Assembly (NCBI GenBank): GCA_903632075.3
Contig: CAHIKZ030003464.1
Span: forward strand, 124,001-188,000
DNA: 64,000 bases
Direction of reading: 5' to 3'
Source of the DNA: Acanthosepion pharaonis
Taxonomy: Eukaryota > Mollusca > Cephalopoda > Sepiida > Sepiidae
Every line of letters begins with the position of its first letter. Position 1 is the stretch's first letter. This document shows, one piece after another, positions 1 to 10,800 of this stretch. Both the position numbers and the translations under genes were made by a program. The notes under the pieces were generated by a model. It was not told the origin of the DNA. It saw only the letters and a list, made by a program, of their open reading frames with translations, and made no database searches.

Positions 1-906
1 CCTTTAATGGAATGTTAACTGGTACATTGGGTGTGGCCTATATTGAGTAACTGACATTCCTAAATTACTCAAGATGCTGATTTTGGAGTCAATGTATTTC
101 TTACCTGGGGGAGAAAAATCAATCAATAATTCCTTATATTGATCAGCCTTTTAGTCACTATGTGTTGCATTAAACAGAATTCACTAGTTTGGCTTCTGGC
201 TTGTGTATGGCTTGAGATGTCAATGATATTAACCAATGGTAATATTTCTTCATCTGCTAAATGTTTGGTGACTTTATTTTCCCTGGCTTTAAAGACACAT
301 GAATTAAACCAATATATTAACCATTGTGTATTTCTGTCACTGATTGTAAATGCAATTTTATGATATAAACTTTCAAATATATATGTATATATAGGTCTGT
401 TTATTTTTTTATAATTTTTTTTTTTTCTTTAAATTTTTTGAAACAATTTCCCCCCCCCCCATGATATCCTTTTATGTTTAATATAAAAATAACAACCCCA
501 ACTTTAAATAAAGATGAATATTTTTTCTTTTTTCTCTGTAAAGTTCTAGGTCTGTCTATTTTAATATAATTTTTTTTTAATAAATGCCATAAATCCCTAT
601 TAATTAATATAAAATAAAATATTTACCCCCATTTATTTTATATATATATATATATAAAATAAAACCCTGTCTATTTTAAATACAACTTAAATTTAAAAAA
701 AAAAAAAAACTGTAATCCCTGTGTAATATATGTAATATATGGACTGTTCCAGCATTGTGTTAACCAGATATTTTAATTTATATAATGGTCAATTTCTACC
801 TAGCACCTGAAGATTGCATTGTACATGAAACTCAGTCATGTTACCAGTGAGGGATAATATGTATATTTATTAATATATACTTAATAGCTCTGTTATATCT
901 TATTGA

Positions 907-908
<2 letters not shown>

Positions 909-957
<49 letters not shown>
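909..957. repeat. (AT)n microsatellite
   Basis: A pure AT dinucleotide run of about 49 bp. Runs of this kind recur throughout the window and often sit at transposon edges. Confidence 0.97.
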
Positions 958-959
<2 letters not shown>

Positions 960-1154
960 AGAGGTTATACTTGTTCCAACAAAAGAAAAGTGTATATTTC
1001 AAAGAAAAGAGAGAAGCCGTAAGAACTAAAACAGAACTAAAATTACTGGAACTTTCTTTTCCATAATTAATTTCCCAAAAAATTTATGATAAAGTTTAAA
1101 TAAAAGCAAAACCATATAAATTCATAAATATTTCATATTTGTTGCTTATCCTAT

Positions 1155-1208
1155 CCTCTCTCTCTCTCTCTCTCCCTCTCTCTTTATATATATATATATA
1201 TATATATA
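1155..1208. repeat. Compound (TC)n-(TA)n microsatellite
   Basis: A TC run with one C-rich interruption passes directly into a TA run of about 24 bp. The same compound order recurs at 3112-3160. Confidence 0.95.
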
Positions 1209-1546
1209 AATGCAAAATAGATAGGTTGGTTAATAAAACACATGCAACAGAAAGGGTATCAATGAAATGGATAAATTCTGTATTAACTTTTCAACTTTTT
1301 TTTTGTAGCTGTCACAGTTTAATTTCTAATTCTGACACGAACTCAGTCTATACCAGGGTTGAATAAGACTGACAATTTTGTCATTTATCATAAGTTTATT
1401 CCCCATATGAAATGATTTTGGATTTTGTTGTGTACAAATTATTTGCTTTGTAATAATAAATACATTGAACTCTTTTTGTGGATCAGTTTTAATATTTTGT
1501 AATACTAGGATCCACTTGGATTATATATCAACAGATTTATTGCCTT

Positions 1547-1585
1547 TATATATATATATATATATATATATACATACACACACAC
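1547..1585. repeat. Compound (TA)n-(CA)n microsatellite
   Basis: A TA run of about 26 bp is followed by TACATA and a short CA run. Confidence 0.95.
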
Positions 1586-2051
1586 TTTATTTTAGGATTT
1601 AAGAAGCAAAAATTAAGAAATTTAACTTTTTGCTCTTCCCCTAGTTTAAATTTAACTTAGATTGTATTTGATTGGTTGATCTGAGTAAAACCCACAAACC
1701 TTATACCCCACCTTTATTTTTTCCTTTTTCGTAAAAAAGGGTGTATTTTACATTTAAAACTCAATAAATTGTTCAATCACCAGTAATTTACAATCACCGG
1801 ATGAGATGCATTTGATACACATTGAAACACGATTGCAACTGTGTGCTGATTTTGACATGTTTTTCGATGTAATATCCTAAAATAAAGAATATTGCTCTAT
1901 TTTGTATTGAGCTCTCTTTTAAATTAAATGATATAAATGTTGGAATTGTACTCTATTCATTCTCATCTTACCTGGATATACATATAGCCTGACTATTGTG
2001 TATAAGCACAAAACAGACTGTCACTGCTGGGTGTTGCCTTCAGTGTCCACT

Positions 2052-2076
2052 TATATATATATATATATATATATAT
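2052..2076. repeat. (TA)n microsatellite
   Basis: A pure TA run of about 25 bp. Confidence 0.95.
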
Positions 2077-3111
2077 TAATTCTGGGGGCTAATTTCATTT
2101 TCTTCTAATTTAAATTCTGATGTTATCAATCTGAGTAACTCAATATATGGTGAGACAAAATATAAATATCTGCTTCTCTAGATATAGGAAGATAAAAAGG
2201 GCTTATTTAAAAAAAAATAACCCATCGTAAAGATATCAACAAGTCGGATGAAATTTAAGTATTATAGATTTAAAGAAATATATATATAAAGCTGTAGCAT
2301 CTGCCTGTCTGTGTTTTATCAAACTCCTCCTAGGGTATTGAAGGTAGACCCCCATAGCCATATATATACTTTCATAAATATATTTCATTTTAATTAAAGG
2401 GGTCCCTGGAGGGCAACCCCTACTAAAAATGTTTCCCTTTCATATAAATTAAATTTAAATTTGAACAAGGGAATGACTCCTAGGGTATCTTGGATAAATA
2501 TATTTAATTTTGATAAGCATTTTTTATTCTTTCTTATGTCATCAGTTTAATTTTTTTTAAAAAATTGCATGTTAGCTTTTATTCCATTTTGCATATCGTG
2601 AGAATTCTTGATATTTTTTCAAGAAGAATTTTTCTTTTCAATAAAAAAAAAAACACACAAACTCTCACAAAAATATGCAAGGCTCAATAAAAGTCAATAA
2701 ATGAAAAATTACTGCCCAAATATATCGTATATAGTAAAAATGCAAGTGAAAACACCCATAATAGAATAGTATATAATAAAAAATAAAGAAAAACAGTAGC
2801 AGAAATTGCAATTTATGTATGGAGGAGAAACTGAAAATCATTGAATTCAAGAATATGAATGGATTGAAAGGAATGAAATTATTTTGAACTGTCGGCAGGC
2901 TGGTTCATTCCTTTTGAAAAACATGGAAAAGAATTCAATAGTTTGGGAGCATCCAAAAATAGACGAGCACCTATTTTGGAAATTGCGCAATGTGAAACAA
3001 GCTGTTAATTAGTAAATAATCAAAAAATGTTATTTTTATGTACATTAAAATCCTGTTTTAAAAGGATTTAAAATAGACCACTCTTATATTCATAAGAAAA
3101 GTAATATAAAA

Positions 3112-3121
3112 TCTCTCTCTC

Positions 3122-3154
<33 letters not shown>

Positions 3155-3160
3155 GACACA
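3112..3160. repeat. Compound (TC)n-(TA)n-(CA)n microsatellite
   Basis: Three dinucleotide tracts follow one another with no spacer, giving a compound microsatellite. Confidence 0.95.
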
Positions 3161-3386
3161 AACATATATTTTTAAATATAACAGACAACAAATCCCTATT
3201 ATGTTTAATCATGAGCCATTCTAATCCTCATATAGTTGCTTTAATTTTGGGAGAAAATAAAGACAAAAACTATTCAACATTTGGACATTTTTAAAGCAAC
3301 TATATGAAGCTTAGAACAAACATAATAGACATTTGTTGTCTGTTATATTTAACAATATATGTTTGAATAATGATCTTCTGCCCCAA

Positions 3387-3389
<3 letters not shown>

Positions 3390-3417
<28 letters not shown>
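3390..3417. repeat. (AT)n microsatellite
   Basis: A pure AT run of about 28 bp. Confidence 0.95.
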
Positions 3418-3420
<3 letters not shown>

Positions 3421-3597
3421 TAAGACCAATGAAAATCTACAAGGCTTACCACAAGGTGATGCACAATATTAGTGATGAGAAACCTCAACTATTTGACAAA
3501 AGTAGAGTTCTTTATATTTCCAATAAACACCAATAGAATACAATAGGTAATAATGATGATTTCTAATATACAGAATATATTTTAAATGAAATTCAAA

Positions 3598-3820
3598 GCA
3601 CATGAGGTAAGAGGGCTTAGAGAATTTAATACTCACAGGATATACTGAAAGCAATAGAGGCAAGAGGAAACAGCAAGTAATGTACCTAATGAGTTTTTGT
3701 GAATGGACAACAGAACAGAAACTGAGAGGAATGGTAAAATAGAGAAAAAAATAGAAAGTTGATGAGAACCATGACTACCTCCATCCAGAAATGACATGGA
3801 ACATAAAATAATAATAATGT
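3598..3820 (+). pseudogene. Decayed non-LTR retrotransposon ORF2 C-terminus (family D)
   Basis: The sequence aligns by eye with the better preserved copy at 62330-62930. Shared landmarks are the stretch encoding 'ENLILTG'-like residues followed by an R/K-rich 'RG' motif, then a run on both strands of comparison ending near 'GACATGGAACATAAA'. This is the region after the fingers, palm and thumb of a non-LTR reverse transcriptase (RTE/CR1-like endonuclease-RT proteins). No frame is open throughout, so it is a relic. The family assignment is from memory of the motif, not from a search. Confidence 0.6.
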
Positions 3821-4239
3821 TAGTTTGTAGTAAAGCTTTTGTTGAGGGTTAGGTTGGTGACTTTGGAAGCAATGAGTGAATTTGAAATTATATGGAAAAA
3901 GCAGAAAAAAAGTAAGGCATGAACAAAAATCTGCAAAGGAATTTTGATTATTGTAGGAAAGAATGTCTGATGAGTGAGTTAGGTGGACACCATGTTAGAG
4001 TAATGCTGTATGCAAACTGGAATAATCAGGAGCCACGAGCAATGGTTCAAAGCCTTTGAAAAAGGATGGTTGGTTTGCCGACTGAATACAACCAGAATTA
4101 CATTTTGGGATATGGTTTGGCACAATTGCTTGTTAATGGTTGTGTTTCATAAAAAGCAATTCATGAGATTAGACATGCAGTCTGTTCATAGAGATAATAA
4201 GGAAAGTTGCACTGAAAAGACCTATCAGAGCAAATGATG

Positions 4240-4510
4240 TTTTTTTATTTCTTCTGCAAGTTATTAAAGAATTATTAGGGAAATGTGTAGGGAAATCCAC
4301 AATTTGACTTTGGAAACTCTTTCTGGATTCTTGCTTTCCATTCAACTTTGATCTCCAAAAATTGTTAATTGCTATATTCTGTTTTCTTAATACCTGTTCT
4401 TTTATTGTTCTCTTTCTTTAATAATGTTTTTCTTTTTCTCATATTCTGTAACACTCAGCAACCCCTTGTATTTTAGTGGCTTGCTTAATGTGTAATGATT
4501 AAAAAAAATG
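4240..4510 (+). mobile_element. LINE family A 3' end (ORF2 tail plus 3' UTR)
   Basis: About 4305-4380 decodes to a degenerate version of the family A ORF2 C-terminus ('LWNSLP..CFP..YNL..FK.N.NC'). It is followed by a 3' UTR resembling the monomer of the 8-32 kb array: the CTGTTC-TTTATTG segment, the TCTCATTCT segment and the CAACCCCTTG segment. It ends in TTAAAAAAAA at about 4500-4508. It therefore shows what a single, unexpanded copy of that 3' UTR looks like. Confidence 0.6.
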
Positions 4511-4679
4511 ATCAAGTTCCAAAGTTTACAAATTGTGCAAATGAAAACAATTCTCATGATATATGTATAGTTAAAGTTATGTTATGAGAAAGCTATCAGA
4601 GCAAGCAAAACATATGCAGAAAACAACTCCCTCTGTTTCAGAGATTACACAAAAGCATTTGATAAGATATGATATGAAG

Positions 4680-4960
4680 AACTACTTTAAAAAGCCACTA
4701 AGATGCAAGGAGTTTCTGAGTATGAAAGAATATGAAAAAATAAAAACATTATTAAGGGGAGAGAACAATAAAAGTACAGGAATTAAGAAAACAGAAGATA
4801 ATGATTGACATTGCATTTTAGTTTTTGAAGATCAAAGTTGACTGGGGTGTAAGAAGCCAGAAAACAGTTCCACAAGCAAGAAGTACAAGAGAAGAAATTG
4901 TTAGCATAGAACTTATGGTTACATCTTCCCAGTTAAACTGTAAAATTTTGAGACTTAACT
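4680..4960 (-). mobile_element. LINE family A 3' end, minus strand
   Basis: Read on the minus strand this is the last 40 or so ORF2 codons and the 3' UTR of family A. On the plus strand one sees GCCACTAAGATGCAAGG, the reverse complement of the UTR end, then GAGAGAACAATAAAAG, then the ORF2 tail. It contains a single copy of the segment that forms the satellite monomer at 8-32 kb. The ORF is broken. Confidence 0.7.
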
Positions 4961-5544
4961 GTCAATGTAGTACTGTGTTTAAATTCATAAATTTGAGGTA
5001 CAAAAGAGGAAAGCTTGTCAGAACAATTAGCATGCAAATATTCATAGAAAAGCCACAGGGAAGCTATATTTTACTTTCAAGATCTGTTTATATTTTTTGT
5101 TTGAACTTTAAAATAAGTTTTAATATCTGGGTTTACTGTGTGGTGTGTTGACATGATGACTTAACTGGTGGTTTGAGGGTGAACTGGATATGAAACTGGG
5201 TGGGAAGCAGTAATCAGTAACAATATGACATGTCCCTTATTTTTTTATTTTTATTAAATTTTTGGTTGTTATTATTGTTTTGTTTAATTAATATAAAGTT
5301 AAGTATCCATTAACCTTTATCACTCTATATGTGACTTCATTTGCTGTGCAAAAAGTTTGTTCCACTGCTGAAGCTGATTGATCCCTGAATTTGTGTTGTC
5401 ATATCCTGCTATGACAACAGAAGACATCTTTGAGTGTAATTAACAATAAGGTTACTGCAATTGATAAACCTTGAAAAAGAATGCAGAGAAAAGCGAAGTA
5501 ATATTAATGACATGCTAAAGGTTAAAAACTTAAATATAACTTTT

Positions 5545-5585
5545 TATATACAATAAACCTGATTTTATATACAATAAACCTGATT
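5545..5585. repeat. 21-bp perfect tandem duplication
   Basis: The segment TATATACAATAAACCTGATT occurs twice with a 21-bp period. It is a recent local slippage duplication. Confidence 0.9.
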
Positions 5586-6111
5586 GTTCCATCTCTTTAG
5601 TAAAACTTCATGATAACAATTACAATAGTACAATCAATGCATTTGTTAAAAAAAAGATGTTACAAAATTATGACTTTCAGAAATAAATCTCCTGTAGGAA
5701 ACAATCCATGAATATTGCAATGAAATCCTTAAAACAAATTTATATAACTGAAACAACTGGATTGATGCCCAACCAGTTTGCTTTGATAAATAAGTCAACT
5801 CAAGATACAAGTAGTTTATCTGAATACAGAATTCTTTTTTTTTTTTTTGTTCATTGTTTCATTTTATAGCCATTTTTTTACTTGTTGCTTGCAATTTTCA
5901 TGTTAGATTTCTTGTGATAATTATATATATTGATGATTTTTTTGGATCAGAGCCATCTTCTCTTATTGGTTCAATATGGCACAATTCCATCACCAAGTTG
6001 TATCTTATTTAGTTTTTCTGCTCCTGGATTTATACTATTAGAAACGTATTCATAAAAATGTTTTATTGATAATTTTTTCTGGTTATTTTTGACATTTGCA
6101 GATTTACACAA

Positions 6112-6245
6112 GTGTAAACCAGAGTTCTGTCTACCTTTTGGACATTAGTGTAAACCATGTTCCTGTCTATCTATTTGACTCTATTGTAAGCTAGGCATAT
6201 GTCTGTCTTTTTTGGTTCTCATGTAAACCAGATTTATGTTGACCA
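6112..6245. repeat. Degenerate 36-bp tandem repeat, about 4 copies
   Basis: GTAAACC or a variant of it recurs at 6114, 6150, 6186 and 6223, a period of 36-37 bp. Each is followed by a diverged TCTGTCT-containing segment. The copies differ at many positions, so the array is old. Confidence 0.7.
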
Positions 6246-6589
6246 AACTATTAATTCATTTCGATTTTCATCCTGAAAATTTATATTTGATATTAATCCA
6301 GGGTTGATATTTTGTTAAAGCAACCAAGCTCATTGATAAAAAAAAAAATGCTTTTACACTACAAATATTTCTTTTCAATATAATCTTGTCAAATCACTTA
6401 ATTCTGTGAATAATTTTAATTATATTATACATTGAGAATTTCAAATCAAAATTCAGTTAATAAAAACATATCTGGTTATGAATGAATTGATCTACTTTTG
6501 TATATGGTACTTATATGAGCCATAATTGTTTTTTAATTTACTAAAGTCCACCCAATATAAAACTCAAGAGCCAATCATCGTCAAAACTT

Positions 6590-7030
6590 ACTGAATGAGG
6601 TGTATAAAATAAATGTAAGAGGAGGAAGGGAAAATTATGAAGATAAGGAGGAATGATAACAATTGATCCTTGACATGAAGAGGCTATGATTGTTGTATTC
6701 GGGGAAGCATCCATTTAGGAGTTTGTTTGAAAAAATAGCAGTTCTCAGTGGAAATGGGTTTCTGAGTGAAACTTCCTCTTTACAATTGGAATATGGAGGA
6801 AATGTGGATAATTTATTTCCATAGATGTAGCATGGGGACTCCTAGCTATATAGGTTTGAAATTGTAGAACTAAAGAGTTGAGCTCATCTGAACATTTGCC
6901 ATGGAAATAGCAATAATGATTGGCTTGCAACGTCACATCTGTGGGGAAGTAGCTGTAGAATGGTAAATAAGTCATCTCCTACACCACTGTGTAAACAATT
7001 TTGTATCAGAGTGTCCAGGCTATTCCTATT
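6590..7030 (-). pseudogene. LINE family B ORF2 C-terminus, minus strand
   Basis: The minus strand encodes 'FHGKCSDELNSLVLQF', then 'HATSMEINYPHFLHIPIVKRKFHS', given here as motifs with frame breaks. This matches the C-terminal part of the reverse-transcriptase ORF seen in the plus-strand family B copies at 40690-41290, 43800-44640 and 44940-45465. A 76-aa piece at 6745-6975 is still open, but flanking parts need frame changes, so it is a dead fragment. The family resembles Jockey/CR1-type non-LTR elements by motif only. Confidence 0.75.
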
Positions 7031-7279
7031 TTCCTTTCAATAGGCATAATAGCAGGCTTGTACTTCTGTTTTGATTAATAAAACTTTCTCTAATCCTGTT
7101 TCAGGTTTCTGTGAAACATTAGACTAAAATTTGTCCTTGATTATTTTAATTACCTCTTTCTGCATGTTTTTTTTTCTTTTAAGTAAACTTTGTTTTTAGT
7201 GATTTTTGTTGGTATATTTCTTTTGTTAAATTAGTCTTAATAACATATTAATTTTTTTTTTTTTTTTTTACTTATTCTC

Positions 7280-7462
7280 ATGTTTTTTCACTGACATGAA
7301 GTGGAGTGATTATATTGAGTCAATTGTTATTTCTACTGCTAGGAAAGTTAGTTAACTGTGTCATGCCAGACAATTTTTCTCATCAGAATCCTTCTTGCAC
7401 ATTTATAATTCTACCATTAGTCCATGTGTTGAATACTGGCACCATATCTGGTCTGCTGCTCC

Positions 7463-7506
<44 letters not shown>

Positions 7507-7880
7507 AGATTCTTGACAAAATTCAAAGAACTATGTTTCATGTATTTGATTCTGACCTGGCATCTCAACTTCAGTCACTTTCTTAGTGACCGGATATGGC
7601 TTCCTTCTGTTTTTTCTACAAATATTTTCATGGAAATTGTTCTGATGAGCTATTCTTCTTAGTGCCTCATCTATATGAATTTAAGAGTGCTACAAGATTG
7701 CCAAATAGGATGCACCATTTTATTGTTGAACTAGATAGATGCAACTGTCAGTTCTCTTCTAAAAGTTTCTTTTTTCACACTTCTCACCTGTGGAACTTCC
7801 TTCCAATTTCTTGCTTCCCTGCCACCTACAATCTGGAAAAATTTAAATGCAACATCAATTGTCATCTTCTGTCTTCCTCA
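7280..7880 (+). pseudogene. LINE family A ORF2 C-terminal region, parent of the satellite
   Basis: The frame from about 7290 reads 'WSDYIESIVISTARKVS', then 'SPCVEYWHHIWSAAP', 'KILDKIQR', 'SDLASQLQSLS', 'YKYFHGNCSDEL', 'LWNFLPISCFPATYNL' and ends in 'KFKCNINCHLLSS'. This is the thumb and C-terminal region of a non-LTR retrotransposon reverse transcriptase. The last two-thirds stay in one frame, but TAG TGA stops lie at about 7585-7590, and the normal stop codon TGA at 7878-7880 is TCA here. The stop is TGA in most units of the downstream array. The copy is truncated at its 5' side near a T run at 7251-7269. It runs directly into the first unit of the 24.5-kb array, which makes it the source of that array. 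Confidence 0.85.
7466..7504. repeat. (TA)n microsatellite inside LINE codons
   Basis: An uninterrupted TA run of about 39 bp sits between the codons for 'WSAAP' and 'KILDKIQR' of the LINE A ORF. It adds an Ile-Tyr string and keeps the frame across it. Confidence 0.95.
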
Positions 7881-10800
7881 ACCCTGTTCCTTTATTGTCA
7901 TTTTCATCACTTCTTCTCACTAAAGTCTTCTCATTGACTTTCACTTCCAGTAATCCCTTGCATCTTATGGCATTATCATCATCTTCTGTCTTCCTGGCTC
8001 TTGGTTTCTTCATTGTCCTTTTCATCCTCTTGGTCTTCTCATTCTTTTTTTCACCCCTTTGTCTTCTGTCTTCCTGAACACTGTTCCTTTATTTTCAATC
8101 ACTAAAGTCTTCTTATTCTTTTTTTTACCAGTGACCCCTTGCATCTTAAAGTCTTCTGAACACTGTTCATTCCTTTTTCAATTCTTACTCCCAGTGACCC
8201 CTTGTATCTTATGGCATTGTCACCGTCTTCTGTCTTCCTGAACACTGTTCCTTTATTGTCCTTTTCATCATTCTCCCCACTAAAGTCTTCTCATTCTTTT
8301 TTTCTCCCAGTGATTCTTTTTTACTCCCAGAACACTGATTGTCCCCCTTGCATCTTATGGCATTGTCACCGTCTTCTGTCTTCCTGAACACTGTTCCTTT
8401 ATTGTCCTTTTCATCAATTCTCCCCACTAAAGTCTTCTCATTCTTTTTTTTTTTTTTTTATGGCTCACCGTCTTCTGTGACCCCTTTTTTTTTACTCCCA
8501 GTTGCATCTTATGGCATTGTCACCGTCTTCTGTCTTCCTGAACACTGTTCCTTTATTGTCCTTTTCATCAATTCTCCCCACTAAAGTCTTCTCATTCTTT
8601 TTTTTTACTCCCAGTGACCCCTTGTATCTTATGGCATTGTCACCGTCTTCTGTCTTCTGAACACTGTTCCTTTATTGTCCTTTTCATCAATTCTCCCCAC
8701 TAAAGTCTTCTCATTCTTTTTTTTACTCCCAGTGACCCCTTGTATCTTATGGCATTGTCACCGTCTTCTGTCTTCCTGAACACTGTTCCTTTATTGTCCT
8801 TTTCATCAATTCTCCCCACTAAAGTCTTCTCATTTTTTTTTTTTACTCCCAGTGACCCCTTGTATCTTATGGCATTGTCACCGTCTTCTGTCTTCCTGAA
8901 CACTGTTCCTTTATTGTCCTTTTCATCAATTCTCCCCACTAAAGTCTTCTCATTCTTTTTTTTACTCCCAGTGACCCCTTGTATCTTATGGCATTGTCAC
9001 CGTCTTCTGTCTTCCTGAACACTGTTCCTTTATTGTCCTTTTTCATCAATTCTCCCCACTAAAGTCTTCTCTTATTCTTTTTTTACTCCCAGTGACCCCT
9101 TGTATCTTATGGCATTGTCACCGTCTTCTGTCTTCCTGAACACTGTTCCTTTATTGTCCCTTTTCATCAATTCTCCCCACTAAAGTCTTTCTTTTTTTTT
9201 TTACTCCCAGTGACCCCTTGCATCTTATGGCATTGTCACCGTCTTCTGTCTTCCTGAACACTGTTCCTTTATTGTCCTTTTCATCAATTCTCCCCACTAA
9301 AGTCTTCTCATTCTTTTTTTTTACTCCCAGTGACCCCTTGTATCTTATGGCATTGTCACCGTCTTCTGTCTTCCTGAACACTGTTCCTTTATTGTCCTTT
9401 TCATCAATTCTCCCCACTAAAGTCTTCTTCTCATTCTTTTTTTACTCAATTCTCCCCCCAGTGACCCCTTGTATCTTATGGCATTGTCACCGTCTTCTGT
9501 CTTCCTGAACACTGTTCCTTTATTGTCCTTTTCATCATTCTCCCAATTCTCCCAGTGACCCCTTGTATCTTAAAGTCTTCTGTCTTCCTGAACACTGTTC
9601 CTTTATTGTCCTTTTTCAATTCTCCCCCCAGTGACCCCTTGTATCTTATGGCATTGTCACCGTCTTCTGTCTTCCTGAACACTGTTCCTTTATTGTCCTT
9701 TTCATCAATTCTCCCCACTAAAGTCTTCTCATTCTTTTTTTTTACTCCCAGTGACCCCTTGTATCTTATGGCATTGTCACCGTCTTCTGTCTTCCTGAAC
9801 ACTGTTCCTTTATTGTCCTTTTCATCAATTCCCTCCCCACTAAAGTCTTCTCATTCTTTTTTTTACTCCCAGTGACCCCTTGTATCTTATGGCATTGTCA
9901 CCGTCTTCTGTCTTCCTGAACACTGTTCCTTTATTGTCCTTTTCATCAATTCTCCCCACTAAAGTCTTCTCATTCTTTTTTTTTTTCCCAGTGACCCCTT
10001 GTATCTTATGGCATTGTCACCCGTCTTCTGTCTTCCTGAACACTGTTCCTTTATTGTCCTTTTCATCAATTCTCCCCACTAAAAGTCTTCTCATTCTTTT
10101 TTTTATTGTCCCCTTGTATCTTATGGCATTGTCACCGTCTTCTGTCTTCCTGAACACTGTTCCTTTATTGTCCTTTTCATCAATTCTCCCCACTAAAGTC
10201 TTCTTATTCTTTTTTTACTCCCAGTGACCCCTTTGTATCTTATGGCATTGTCACCGTCTTCTGTCTTCCTGAACACTGTTCCTTTATTGTCCTTTTCATC
10301 AATTCTCCCCACTAAAGTCTTCTTATTCTTTTTTTTTACTCCCAGTGACCCCTTGTATCTTATGGCATTGTCACCGTCTTCTGTCTTCCTGAACACTGTT
10401 CCTTTATTGTCCTTTTCATCAATTCTTTCTTCTCATTCTTTTTTTACTCCCAGTGACCCCTTGTAATTGTCACCGTCTTCTGTCTTCCTGAACACTGTTC
10501 CTTTATTGTCCTTTTCATCTTTTCTCCCCCCCTAAAGTCTTCTTATTCTTTTTTTTACTCCCCCCCTTGTATCTTATGGCATTGTCACCGTCTTCTGTCT
10601 TCCTGAACACTGTTCCTTTATTGTCCTTTTCATCAATTCTCCCCACTAAAGTCTTCTTATTCTTTTTTTACTCCCAGTGACCCCTTGTATCTTATGGCAT
10701 TGTCACCGTCTTCTGTCTTCCCTGAACACTGTTCTTCCTTTATTGTCCTTTTCATCAATTCTCCCCACTAAAGTCTTCTTATTCTTTTTTTTACTCCCAG

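Larger units (their letters stand above)
1..3595. other. AT-rich intronic DNA, no gene seen
   Basis: Apart from the microsatellites listed separately, this stretch is AT-rich with many homopolymer runs (for example a C run at 450-460 and an A run near 695-709). Short open frames exist on both strands but none resembles a known protein or has convincing splice context. It is probably intron or intergenic DNA. Confidence 0.6.
4961..6590. other. AT-rich DNA, no gene seen
   Basis: Apart from the two small tandem repeats listed separately, I see no element or exon that I can support. The 108-aa open frame starting at 4825 runs out of the LINE remnant and is not a gene. Confidence 0.5.

Noticed and set aside
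4010..4237. 75-codon open frame before a LINE A tail
   Set aside because: Not recognisable as RT or any other protein. Probably a chance frame in decayed repeat DNA.
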